From assembly GCA_028023455.1 (NCBI GenBank), contig JAQFVV010012398.1, forward strand, positions 3,556,682 through 3,620,681: 64,000 nucleotides of DNA, given 5' to 3'. The notes under the pieces are model-generated. The model made no database searches. It saw only the letters and a program-made list of their open reading frames with translations, and was not told where the DNA came from. Below, piece after piece: positions 53,160 through 64,000 of the stretch (position 1 is the first letter of the stretch; each line of letters opens with the position of its first letter). Origin of the DNA: Epiperipatus broadwayi (Eukaryota; Onychophora; Udeonychophora; Euonychophora; Peripatidae). The position numbers and the translations under genes are program-made.

Positions 53160-54450
53160 ATATATATTCATAGTATTATTTCCTGGAGCTTCCATATAAA
53201 AAAAACAATATCTAAATAGCTGAGGTTTCAGTACAATAACAAGCATTTAAAGTTATTTCAAATTTAAAACTCAACCAGACTAGTTAAAAAAAAATCTATA
53301 ACAAAACCATTGATGCTAAAAGCTGACTTCTCAATTGCAGAGGACTAAAACGTATCAACAAACACATACAACTATTATTCACAATTCTCAATTACTTTCC
53401 ACACACTCTTTATATTAAAAGAACTTTTAAACAAGTTAATTGCTTCAGAATCATAAATTTTTAATAATAAAGATTTATAAAATTCTTTTCATTTCATTTC
53501 TTTCAAAAAAGACAATCTTAGCCTTACCAAACTAATAGAGTGGCCTGCATTTCTTTCATGGATATATAAAACAGAACTAAGAATTATTTTTAAACCTATT
53601 TTATTATACTTTTATTCTTTCATTTAAAGTCAAATATTCTGAGCTATATATAACTTCATACAAAACAAGAGATAATGTAAATTACTCCAGAAATAGTGTT
53701 CTACTATCAAAAAATTTCTTCCTATTATTTAATAAATTCTTCAAACTAATAACTCTCTTCCAAGCAATTTTTTTTTGTTTCCAAATTAATATTTTTACTT
53801 GCAATTTTATAAAAAGATCCATTTAAAAAGCAAAGAAATAAAATCATATTGTTCTTTATCCTTCACATTATTACAATTGCTAACAACACTATAATTACTA
53901 TTAAATAAAATACTTTTAACAAATTTATCAGAGTAGCCAACACTGAAATAATCTTTATAAAATTAATCTTTTTTACAAAGTTACTTTATTAGAATTATTT
54001 AATCTCTGATTTCAATAGCAATAATTTCTTAAAGCAGGGACCTTATGAAATACATATTGATAACTAATAAGTTTAATAATAGATTTTAAATCTTTACTCT
54101 TAACACAATGACTACCTACCAAACAATTACTTTTTACAATTTTATCACCAATAAATCTAAAAATTTTAATTTAACAAAATCTAATGCTTTACTCCATTTT
54201 ACAACAAATTTTATAGAGGGATCAAAACAAATTTATTTATTAATTTTTAAAATTTATTATTTTTAACTATAAACAAACAACCATCAACATTTCTAAAAAA
54301 TAACTTAAAATATACACAATCCTTTTTCATAATTTTTTCTTCTAAATAATTAATATAAACTGAACAAATTGAAAACAGAAATAATATAACTTAATATTCA
54401 CATTTCCATAATCTTATAAAAAATATGATTATAAATAAAATACGTAGAAT
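53160..54450 (-). mobile_element. Penelope-like retroelement fragment, decayed
   Basis: On the minus strand, ICSVYINYLEEKIMKKDCVYF then FFRNVDGCLFIVKNNK (about 54250-54400) corresponds to the Penelope-type reverse transcriptase motif C region (usual form FxRYVDDxLFI). Here the catalytic pair is DG. Downstream are VGYSDKFVKSILFN (about 53900-53950), KDKEQYDFISLLFKWIF, and an endonuclease-like HERNAGHSISLVRLRLSFLKEM (about 53505-53570). Frameshifts and stops are frequent. The 3' flank 53240-53345 is one arm of the palindrome seen at 5995. It is the uninterrupted counterpart of the split copy at 56475-57528 plus 60503-61000. Confidence 0.75.
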
Positions 54451-54473
54451 TCTTAAAACCACTAAATGTCACA

Positions 54474-55715
54474 TGATTACCATTCTTAATGCTTACATAA
54501 GCTGTTTACACAGAGGCAAAACTCTCCATACAGTAGTGCCACACTCAGTGCAAGTCAGAGTAGTCAATGGATGCAGGAAGGTTTGTACATAAAGTCTCTA
54601 TCTATTTCTTACTCATCCAATATCTCCAAACTAGTTTCTAGCTTGTGGCTTTTATAAGTGAGTAGCCTTGGATCTGAGACCACTGCACCTAGATATTAGG
54701 ATTTAATGCAAACTTCTTGCAGCCACCTTTTATTTTATTAGCTAACTAAAGTTTTGAGTCCAAAATGAAATCACAGTAATGTTTTCAATTCAAGCTATTA
54801 GCTTGTAAAAGTCATATAGATCTGAACACAGTTCAGCATCCATAATTTTTGGTGTCTTTGGTCCTTTAATAATCACAATCATCATAATCTTATTGGACAG
54901 AATTGTTATTAAACCACTGAAAATCACACAATCATAATTCTTTATGCTTACACAAGTTGTTTAGACAGAGACAAAACTCTTCATACAATAGTGCCATTTA
55001 GTGTAAGCCAGAGTAATCAATGGATTCAGAAAGGTTTGTGCATAAAATATCTTTCTACTGCTTACTCATCCAATATCCCAATACTAGTTTTTAGCTGGTG
55101 GCTTTTTTCAGTGAGGAGCCTTGGACCTGAGAGCACTGCATAGCCTAGATCTTAAGGGGATCTAATACAGTGCTCCAGAAACTACATTTTAGTTTATTAA
55201 CTAATTATAAAGGTTTGAATCCAAAATGAAATTACAATAATGTTTTCAATTAGAGCTCATTAGCTTGTAAAAGTCATATAAATTTGAACTCAGTTCAGGA
55301 TCCATAATTTTTGGTGTTTGATTCTTTGATAACCATAGTCTCCATAATCTTATTGGACAGGATTGGTATTAAACCACTAAACATCATGTGATCACAATTT
55401 TTTATGCTTACACAAGTTGTTTACACTGAGGCAAAACTCTCCATACAGTAGTATCAATTAGTGTAAACCAGACTAATCAATGGATTCGAGAAGGGTTGTG
55501 CATAAAATTCCTATCTAGTGCTTATTCATTCAATATCCTGAGACTAGCTTCTAGCTTGAGGCTTTCATCAGTGAGGAGCATTGGATCTGAGAGCATTGCA
55601 CCTAGATCTTAGGATCTAATACAACTTTCCACCAGTTAACTTTTACCTAATTAGTTAACAATAAAGCCTTGAGTTCAAAATGAAAACACAATAATGTTTT
55701 CAATTCAAGCTTATT
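54474..55715 (+). repeat. Tandem repeat, about 457-bp period, three direct units
   Basis: The marker GAGGCAAAACTC (GAGACAAAACTC in unit 2) occurs at 54513, 54968 and 55428, spaced 455 and 460 bp. Other shared blocks are GTGGCTTTTATAAGTGAG, TCTTGGATCTGAGAGCA-type sequence, CAAAATGAAATCACAGTAATG and TCAGTTCAGCATCCATAATTT. Unit 3 is incomplete at its right end. No reading frame is conserved. The unit is also present as a short derivative at 31895-31990. Confidence 0.88.
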
Positions 55716-56150
55716 AGCATGTGTAAGCATAAAGAATAGTGATCATGTGATCTTTAGTGGCTTAATACCAATCCTGCTCAATAGGATTATGGTGAATGTG
55801 GTTGTTAAAAAACCAAAGACACCAAAATTATGAATGCTGAACTGAGTTCAGATCTATATGATTACACAAGTTAATGAGCTTGAATTGAAAACATTATTTC
55901 ATTTTCATTTTGGACTTAAAGCTTTATAGTTAGCTAATAAGGTAAAAAATGTGGCTGCTGGAGATTTGCATTAGATCATAAGATCTAGATGCAGTGTTCT
56001 TAGATCCAAGACTCCTCACTGATAAAATCCACAAGCTAGAAACTAGCCTGGGGATATAGGGATTTTATGCACAAACTTTTCTGCATCTATTGATTGCTCT
56101 GGCTTGTACTGAGTGACTTTACTGTATGGAGAGTTTTGCCTCTGTATACA
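55716..56150 (-). repeat. Fourth, inverted unit of the 457-bp repeat
   Basis: The complement of this block reads through the same landmarks in the same order (GAGGCAAAACTCTCC at its far end near 56140, then TTGGATCTAAGAACACTGCA, TCAGTTCAGCATTCATAATTT). With unit 3 it makes an inverted repeat centred near 55715. Its right end meets the Penelope-like fragment at 56155. Confidence 0.85.
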
Positions 56151-56154
56151 TAGA

Positions 56155-56470
56155 ATTATCCAATAATAAGAGCAAATCTCAAATAACTTTAATTTTATTT
56201 CTATACAAGAATTTCTTTTTAATCACACAGACATAAATATATTAGTACTGTTTAATTTATTAACAGTTTGATAGATATTTACAATAGCCAAACTACCAAA
56301 TACCCAATTACTTTACATTTTCAAATTATTAATCTTATCAATATCTCAAAACAAGAAGAAACCATATAATGATCAAAATTAACAAATTGTTTTAAAAAAT
56401 TATACAAGAATTTAGAAATATCTTCAACAACACTACCTGTAAAGTCAAAAATAAATATTAAAGGAATATT
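56155..56470 (-). mobile_element. Penelope-like fragment, inverted arm
   Basis: The complement matches 56480-56805 along its length: CTAAATTCTTG, TTTTAAAACAATTT, AAAGTAATTGGGTATTTGGTAGTTTGG (partner AAAGTAATTGGGCCTTTGTTAGTTTGG) and GAGATTTGCTCTTATTATTGG. It is therefore a second copy of the reverse transcriptase start, joined head to head with the + copy through a short loop at 56465-56480. Confidence 0.8.
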
Positions 56471-57528
56471 ACAACTCACAAAGAAAGTATATTCCTTTAA
56501 GATTTATTTTTGAGGTTATAGGTACTGTTGTTGATGATATTTCTAAATTCTTGAATGTTTTTTTAAAACAATTTATTCTTGGTTATAACATGATATTTTT
56601 TCTTGTTCTGAGTTTTGATGAGATTAATAATTTTAAAATGGAAAGTAATTGGGCCTTTGTTAGTTTGGATATTAAGAACATATATCAATCTGATAATAGA
56701 TTAAGCAGTATTGATGTTCTTAGCTGTGTTCATTAAAAATGGATATTTGTATAGGAATAAAATGAAAATTATTTGAGATTTTCTCTTATTATTGGAGGAT
56801 TCTATGTATTTTACTTGTAATGATAATTTTTATAAGATTAGAGAAGGGTGGATAATAGGTTATATTATTTCTTCAATTTGTTCAGTTTATAATATTTATT
56901 TGGCAAAAGAAATTACAAAAAATGATTATACATATTGTCACTTGTTAATTATATTGATAATTTTGTTTTAATTGAAAATGATAAATAGGAACACAAATAA
57001 ATTTAATTGTTTTGATCATTCTATAAAATATGTTGTAGAATGAGGAGGAGTATTACATTTTGTTAAATTAAAATTTTTAAATTTTTTGTTGATAAAAAAT
57101 GTAAAAAATAATTGTTTGGTAGGTAGTCATTGTCTTAAGAGTAATAATTTAAAATCTATTTTTAAACCTATTAGTTAGCAAACTATATCTCATAAGGTAC
57201 ACCTGCTTTAAGAAATTATTGCTATAGAAATCAGAAATTAAATAATTCTAATAAGGTAACTTTGTTTTAAAAAAGTTAATTTTATAAAGATTATTTGAGT
57301 GTTGGATATTTTGATAAATTTGTTAAAAGTATTTTACTTAATAGTAATTATAGTGTTGCTAATGATTGTAATAATGCGAAAGATAAAGAAAAATATGATT
57401 TCATTTCTTTGTCTTTTAAATGATCTTTTTATAGAATTGTAAGTAAAAATATTAATTTGTTTTGGAAATAAGAAAATTTCTTGGAAGAAAGTTGTTTGTG
57501 TAAATGATAAATATTTTCCCAATACATA
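56471..57528 (+). mobile_element. Penelope-like retroelement, 5' portion of a split copy
   Basis: The frame IPLRFIFEVIGTVVDDISKFL (56491-56555) and WAFVSLDIKNIYQS (56650-56692) are the early palm motifs of Penelope-type reverse transcriptase. FLLLLEDSMYFTCNDNFYKI and EGWIIGYIISSICS follow at about 56775-56880. The motif-C equivalent is YIDNFVLIEN (about 56950-56980) with the second Asp lost. GYFDKFVKSILLN at 57300-57340 matches the 53.9-kb copy. Stops and shifts make it non-functional. The element continues at 60503 after the RTE insertion. Confidence 0.75.
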
Positions 57529-60502
57529 TATACAATTATGACAGACAAAAATAAAGCATGTCCCTTATTCCCAGGAGGCTGTAAAGTCACCAACCAAGGC
57601 AGCGGTTAGTGGCCAAAGGTGGAGAGTGCTAAGAATCCCCTGATTGTGGACCCAGGCTGCCATTTGATGATGACTTTTTATTTAGGTACTTACAACTGCA
57701 GATCACTTTCAAGTGAAGGAAAATTGCAAGAATTAGAAGAAGAACTCTCTTATATTAAATGGGACATTATTGGATTTTGTGAAGTTAGAAGAAAAGGTGA
57801 AGAGATAATTGATTTAAAAAGTGGACATATACTCTATTATAAAGGCACAAATATTGGGAATACAAGTGGAGTAGGATTCATTATAAATAAAAAGTGGAAG
57901 AACAATATCGTGGAGATTGATGGTGTATGAGACAGAGTGGCAAGATCAGTTATACAACTTAATAGCAGATACCAAATGCAGATAATTCAGGTTTATGCCC
58001 CAACAAGTTCTCATAGTAATGAAGTAGTAGAAGATTTTTATATGGATGTACAAAAGGCTTTTGATCAGAGTAAACACCATTTTAAAATTGTTATGGGAGA
58101 CTTTAATGCTAGAATTGGTAAAAAAAATGAAAGATGAAAGTGCTGTGGGTAATTTTGGTTATGGTAATAGAAATGAGAGAGGACATAGACTTGTGGAGTT
58201 TGCAGAAAAAGAAAAACTTTATATTATGAATTCTTTTTTTGAGAAAAATGTTAGAAGGAAATGGACATGGAAGCATCCAAATGAAGGTACAGCAGAATTG
58301 GATTATATTTTGACTAGGAGGAAATACATATTTCAAGATTGTAATGTTCTTAATAAATTTAACACAGGAAGTGATCATCGATTAGTAAGGTGTAAGATAC
58401 GTGTTAATGTAAAACTAGAGAGACAAAAATTATTAAGAAAATCAATATTTACAGTTGATATTCCTGATCTTCAGAAACATTCTAATGAATTTAAATTAGA
58501 ACTTACAAATCGGTTTCAAGTATTAGTAGATTTTGAACATGATTCAGATTTGAATGAAATTAATATGAAAATAACTGATACACTTTTGAAAACTGCAACA
58601 AAGATAGCTGGTAGAAAAAAGCAGCAATTGACCAATAAAATTTCTACTGAGACTAGAGAATTTATGAAGAAAAAAAGGAATATGAAGATATACAAAAATG
58701 ATGCATTAAAAAGAATTGAATATCTCAAATTTTGTAAAATGGTGCAGAAAAGAGTTGAAAATGATATAAGAAAGTATAACTGTGAACTAGCAAGGAAAGC
58801 TGTAGAAGAAAATAAAAGTCTTAAGAATGTAAAACAACATTTTGGTATTGGTAGGAAATTTATATCTGCAATAAGAAAAAAAGATGGAATTATTACTAAA
58901 AGGAGAGATGACATCATGAAATTGGTAAAAGATTTTTATCAAGAATTATATAGTAATAAAGAACAAGTACCTCCTATATCTATTACATTTTCCAAATTGC
59001 CCAGAATTTTAAATGAAGAAGTGAAACATGCAATTAAATGTATGAAGAAAGGAAAGGCTCCAGGTAATGATGGAATTATAATTGATATATTAAAAGAAGC
59101 AGGTGAAAAAATAGAATTTTTTTTAGCAAAGTTATATACCAAATGTCTAAATGATAAAGATGTCCCAGATGATTGGAAGAATGCAGTAATAATATTAATA
59201 TTTAAAAAAGGTGATAAAGAAGATATTAAAAATTACAGACCTATCAGCCTTTTATCAGTTTTATATAAAAAATTTTACCAAGATAATTACTACACGTCTA
59301 CAGAGAACATTGGATTTCCACCAACCAAAAGAACAAGCTGGATTTAAAAGTGGTTTTACTATAGTAGATCATATCCAGGTATTGAGAGAAGTTATAGAAA
59401 GGACAAATGAATATGAGTTGCCATTATGCTTAGGATTTGTAGATTATGAAAAGGCATTTGATTCTATAAACATTTCTTCAGTGATTAAAGCATTAGATCA
59501 TCAAGGTATAGATCCAGAATATTGTCATATTTTAAAAAATATTTATAAAAATGCAACAGCAACAATTAGATTACATAATGACACTGGGAAAGTCAACATT
59601 GAGAAAGGTGTAAGACAAGGTGACTCCATATCTCCAAAACTTTTTACAGCAGTGCTGCATGAAGTATTTTGTGGATTAAAATGGAAAACTAAAGGAGTGA
59701 AAGTAAATGGTGATTATTTAAGTCATTTAGATTTCGCAGATGATGCAGTTGTTTTTGCAAATAATGCTTCAGAGCTGCAGGAAATGTTGCAGGAATTATC
59801 AGATGAAAGTAGGACTAAAGATAAATGTTAAAAAGACTAAAGTAATGTTTAATTGATTTGCTCAAAATATGAAAATAAAGATTGATTATGATGAATTAGA
59901 AGAAGTTAACAGTTATAAATACTTTGGTCAGATTATTAATACAGATGGAAACATAATGGAGGAAATTAATCATAGAATTAAACTTGGTTGGAGTGCTTTT
60001 GGTAGAAATAACTTGATACTAAAAGGAAATATGCCTATGTGTTTGAAAAGAAAGGTTTTTAACAAATGTGTTTTACCAGTTCTTACTTATGGATATGAGA
60101 CTTGGACACTTAATAGAAGAGCAATTCAGAGACTTCAGACCACTCAAAGAAGTATGGAGAGATGTATGTTGGGAGTAACAAGAAGAGATCGTAAACGCAA
60201 TGTAAGGGTAAGAGAACAAACAGGTGTTACTGACCTCATTGAAAAAATTAAAAGATTGAAGTGGAGTTGGGCTGGACATATTGTTAGAAGAGATGATAAT
60301 AGATGGACAATTGCAATTTTAAACTGGATTCCAAGAGATTGTAAAAGACCCAGAAAGAGACCACATGTGAGATGGATGGATGAAATAAGAAAGTGTGCAG
60401 GGGTGATGTGGAGAAAAGAAGCTAAAGATCAGAGAAGATGGATTAAACTTGGAGAGACCTTCATCCTGCAGTGGATTGATAATGGTTGATAATGATGATG
60501 AC
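57529..60502 (+). mobile_element. RTE-type non-LTR retrotransposon, copy 2, near full length
   Basis: The 5' end is defined by shared sequence with copy 3 (ACAATTATGACAGACAAAAA here, ACAATCATAACAGACAAAAA at 61522). About 140 bp of untranslated sequence precedes the first ATG at 57667. The 3' end is a GAT/ATG triplet tail immediately after the stop at 60487-60489. The element interrupts a Penelope-like copy: sequence on either side joins to match 53630-53760. Confidence 0.9.
57667..60489 (+). pseudogene. RTE endonuclease/reverse transcriptase polyprotein, five lesions
   Basis: The APE endonuclease starts at LGTYNCRSLSSEGKL and IKWDIIGFCEVRRKGEE, and continues through VYAPTSSH and [10 protein letters not shown] (58090-58117). 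The reverse transcriptase has [38 protein letters not shown] and an intact FADD box (59733-59744). The C-terminal part carries WTLNRRAIQRLQ and LKWSWAGHIVRR. Lesions are TGA at 57928-57930 (Trp expected), a frameshift in the A-run at 58119-58126, a frameshift in the A/T run at 59266-59275, loss of one of two tandem GAAAGTAG units near 59811, and TGA at 59854-59856 where copy 1 has CGA. The C-terminal 206 codons are clean. Confidence 0.9.
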
Positions 60503-61000
60503 AACAGAAATTATTGATAGGACTATTTTTGGAATAATATATATTATTCTTTGCTTTTGTATGAAGTTATTTATAGGTCAGAATAATTTAAGCTTACATA
60601 AAAGAACATAAGTACATTAAAGTAGGATTAAAAATAAATAGTTCTGTTTTATATATATCCATGAAAGAGATAAAAGCCACTCTATTAGTTGTGATGATGC
60701 TAAGATTGTCTTCTTTGAAAAACAATAAAATAAAAAAAAAGAATTAAAGAATCTTTATCATTAAAACTTTATAATTCTGAAACAATTAACCTATTTAAGA
60801 CTTCTTTTATTATAAAGAGGACATGGAATGTAATTGTAAATTGTAAATAATAGTTGCTATATGTTTATTGATAGGTTTTAATTTTTTTGCATTTGAAAAG
60901 TCTGCTTTTAGTAGAGAAACCAATGGTTGGGTTATAGAGTTTATTTTCTTTGGATAGATTAGTTTAGTTTTGAATTTGAGGTGATTTTAATGATTAGTTA
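60503..61000 (+). mobile_element. Penelope-like retroelement, 3' portion of the split copy
   Basis: It is collinear with the complement of 53240-53650. A + strand frame reads FIYIHERDKSHSISCDDAKI (about 60643-60700), the endonuclease-domain block equivalent to HERNAGHSIS at 53.5 kb. The 60890-60995 part is the single arm of the palindrome family seen at 5995-6182. Confidence 0.7.
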
Positions 61001-61188
61001 AGCTTGAGGCTTTTAATATTTATAAAGATTTTCCAAAAATTCTCTGTTTTGTATCACATTATATGTTCCTGATGAAGATGATGCTGATGATAAATGTACT
61101 TGTATTATTTCTCTGATGCAATTGAGATGATGAAGGCTGAGCCAAGCTGGTCAAGATTTATTGCCAATCAGATTTATTTTATATGAAG

Positions 61189-61272
<84 letters not shown>

Positions 61273-61521
61273 TGGTAAATTCACCAATATATCTTGAATA
61301 AGAGTGATAGAGGAATCAAAGGGTCTCTGTTATTACAATGTGATTATTTATATAGTATATTAACATGGATGGTCTGCTCACCAACATGCATTAGCCAGCA
61401 TAATGAGTTTATTGGTTTTTTACCTCTGAGTTTAAGATCAAGAAACACCATGGTTTTTCTTTTCAGTTGCTAGACAAGGCAAAATGAATGTGGGTGTGAA
61501 TGAAAACATTTTCTCTAATAG
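61001..61521. other. Spacer with a (TA)n microsatellite
   Basis: An uninterrupted (TA)n tract of about 77 bases lies at 61193-61269. A triplet-like patch (GATGATGCTGATGATAAA) is at 61078-61095. No gene was seen. Confidence 0.7.
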
Positions 61522-64000
61522 ATATTTACAATCATAACAGACAAAAACAAATCATGGCTCTTATTACCAGAAGGCTGTAAAGTAACCAGCCAATGCAGCA
61601 GTTGGTGGCTGAAGTCAGAGAGTGCTAAGTATCTCCTGATTGTGGACCCAGGTTGCCATGTGATTATGACTTTTTATTTAGATATATAAATGTACAAATA
61701 TTGGAAGTACAAGTGGAATAGAATTCATTATAAATAAAAAATGGAAGAACAACATTGCAGAGATTGATAGTGTATTGGACAAAATGGCAAGGTTAGTTAT
61801 TCAATTTAATAGCAGATACCAAATGCAGATAATTCAAATTAGTGCTCAACAAGTTCTATTAGTGATGAAGTAGTAGAAGATTTTTATATGGATGTACAAA
61901 AGGCTTTTGAACAGACTAACAACATCTTAAAATTGTTATGGGGGACTTTAATGCTGGAAATGATAAACAGATGAAAATGCTGTAGGTAAATTTGTTTATG
62001 GTAATAGAAATGAGAGATGACATAAAATTGTGGAGTTTGTAAAAAAGAAAAAAATTATATTATGAATTATTTTTTTGAAAAAAATGTTGAAATGGATATG
62101 GAAGCATCCAAACGAAGGTACAACAGAATTGGATTATATTTTGACTAACAGAAAATCCATATTTCAAAATTGTAATATCCTTAATAAATTCACATATTAA
62201 TGCAAAAATAAAGAGACAAAACATAAAAAAAACAATATTTACAGTTTATATTCTTAATCTTCAGAAACATTCTATAGAATTTTAAAAAACTTGCAAATCG
62301 TTTTCCAATATTAGCAGATTTTGCATATGATTTACATTTGAATGACGACTTTTAAAAACTTCAACAAAGATAGGTAATAGAAAAAAGTAGCAATTGACCA
62401 ATAAAATTTCTATTGAGATTAGAGAATTTTAATTAGAAAAAAAAAGGAATAAATAAGATATATAAAAATGAAGCATTAAGAAAGATTGAATATCTCAAAT
62501 TTTGAAATATGGTGTGAAAAAGAGTTGATAATGATATAAGAAAGTATAATTGTGAATTAGCAAAAAAATCTATAGAAGAAAATAAAAGTCTCAAGAGTGC
62601 AAAACAACATTTTGCTATTAAAAGTAAACTTATATCTGCAATAAGAAAGAAAAATGAAACTATTATTAAGAAGAGAGATGACATCATGAAATGGGTAGAA
62701 GACTTCTATCAATAATTCTATAGCAATAAAAAATAAGTACCTTTTACAACTATTATATCTTCTGAATTGCCATGGATTTGAAATGGAGAAGTGAGCATGC
62801 AATTAAATTTATGAAGGGAAAAAATCCAGGTAATAATGAAATTATAATTGATATATTAAAAGAAGTAAGTGAAAAAATAGAAATTTTTTTGGCAAAGATT
62901 TATATGCCAAATGTCTAAATGATAAAGATGTATCAGATTATTAGAAGAATGCGGTATTAATATTTAAAAAAGATGATGAAGAAGATATTAGAAATTACAA
63001 GCCTATCAGTCTTTTATCAATTTTACACAAAATTTTTACAAAGATAATTACAATGTGTCTATAGAGAAGTTTGGATTTCAACCAACCAAAAAAACCAAAG
63101 AAGCTTGATATTTAAAAGTGGTTTTAATACAAAAGATCATATCCAAGTATTGAGAGAAGTTGCAGAAAGAACCAATGAATATGAGTTGCTATTGTGCTTA
63201 GGATTTGTAGATTATGAAAAGGCATTTGATTCTACATGCATATCTTCAATGATTAAAGTATTGGATCATCAGGTATAGACATAGGATATTGTCATATTCT
63301 GAAGAATATTTATAAAAATGCAACAGCAACAATTAGATTATATAATGATATTAGGAGGGTTAACATTGAGAAGGGTGTAAGTCATCATGACTCCATATCT
63401 TCCAAAACTTTTTACAGCAGTGTTGCAAGAAGTATTTTGTGGATTAAAATGCGAAGCTAAATGAGCAAAAGTAAATGGAGATCTTTTAAGTCATTCCGAT
63501 TTTTCAGATTATGTAGTTGTTTTTGCAAATAATGTTTTAGAGCTTCAGAAAATGTTGCAAGAGTTATCAGATGAATGTAAAAAAGTAGGACTAAAGATAA
63601 ACATTAAAAGACTAAATTAATGTTCAATGGATTTTCTCAAAAGATGAAAATAAAGATTGATTATGACGATTTAGAAGTTAACTATAAATACCTTGGCAAG
63701 ATTATTTCTACAGATAGAAACATAATGGATGAAATTAATTATAAAATTAAACTTGTTGGAAGTGCTTTTGGTAGAAATAACTTAATATTAAATGGGAACT
63801 TGCTTATGTGTTTGAAAAGAAAAGTTTTTAATAAATGTGTGTTACCAATTCTTACTTATGAATCAGAAACTTGAACACTTAATAGAAGAGCAATACAGAG
63901 ACTTCAGAAAACTCAAAGAAATATGGAGAGATCCATGTTAGAAGTAACAAGAAGAGATTGAATACGCAATACATGGGTAATAGAACAAGCATTAGTTACT
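61522..64000 (+). mobile_element. RTE-type non-LTR retrotransposon, copy 3, decayed, runs off the window
   Basis: It is collinear with copy 2 from the 5' untranslated region (GCTCTTATTACCAGAAGGCTGTAAAGT) to about position 60220 of copy 2. Recognisable pieces are DYEKAFDS (63210-63233), SFGRNNL-type sequence near 63765, and CVLPILTYESET before a TGA where copies 1 and 2 encode W. The motif-C region near 63500 reads FSDYVV, so the catalytic pair is lost. Dozens of stops and indels mark an old insertion. The remaining 3' end lies beyond the window. Confidence 0.88.

Noticed and set aside
61064-61095. CCTGATGA motif as a hammerhead ribozyme near the Penelope-like 3' end
   Set aside because: No GAAA with flanking stems follows. 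It is more simply a triplet-like GATGATG patch.

Overview
This is AT-rich DNA (roughly three quarters A+T by eye) from a metazoan nuclear genome, probably an invertebrate. No host exon, tRNA or rRNA gene could be supported. The mix of RTE, Jockey/CR1-like, zinc-knuckle L1/Tx1-like and Penelope-like retroelements with a ZBED5/GTF2IRD2-type hAT fits many invertebrates (molluscs, arthropods, cnidarians), so a finer placement would be a guess. All recognisable protein homology is transposon-derived, and every copy carries at least one disabling lesion or truncation.

Left third (1-23,100). A repeat family of about 2.1 kb that begins TGTAACGAT and ends ATCGTTACA is present three times: 1-1200 (+, cut by the window edge), 8672-10573 (-) and 11651-13781 (-). 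The last two lie inside an old direct duplication, unit A (8573-17770) and unit B (20531-23085). Unit A also carries a MITE-like insert (14581-14815) and a 5'-truncated RTE (15104-17454). Unit B lacks all four inserts and so serves as an internal empty-site control. Palindromic short elements lie at 2589, 5995 and 7788.

Middle (23,100-53,000). After a mostly featureless stretch, 30,312-46,243 is a dense nest of transposons. In order it holds a decayed L1-like copy D (-), a decayed Jockey/CR1-like copy J2 (-) split by a complete 3,105-bp hAT element (34380-37484) that itself holds a hairpin MITE, a 308-bp pure (AAT)n array, a young L1-like copy B (+), a nearly intact Jockey/CR1-like copy J1 (-), an AAT/ATT/AAT palindrome, and a decayed L1-like copy C (+). 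Each L1-like copy ends in TTTGAAA(C) followed by a triplet microsatellite. The young copies sit directly against AAT arrays, which suggests triplet-repeat tailing or targeting. Further right, a repeat pair in inverted orientation (47.6 and 49.9 kb) brackets a coiled-coil gag-like pseudogene.

Right end (53,000-64,000). Penelope-like fragments lie at 53,160-54,450 (-), 56,155-57,528 (a head-to-head inverted duplication) and 60,503-61,000 (+). The last two are one element split by a near full-length RTE (57529-60502). A second RTE in the same orientation (61522 to the window edge) is heavily decayed. A 457-bp tandem repeat whose last unit is inverted fills 54,474-56,150.

The window is therefore best read as layered transposon insertion history. 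Its value lies in the nested order, the internal empty sites and the microsatellite-linked L1-like family. No undescribed host system was found.
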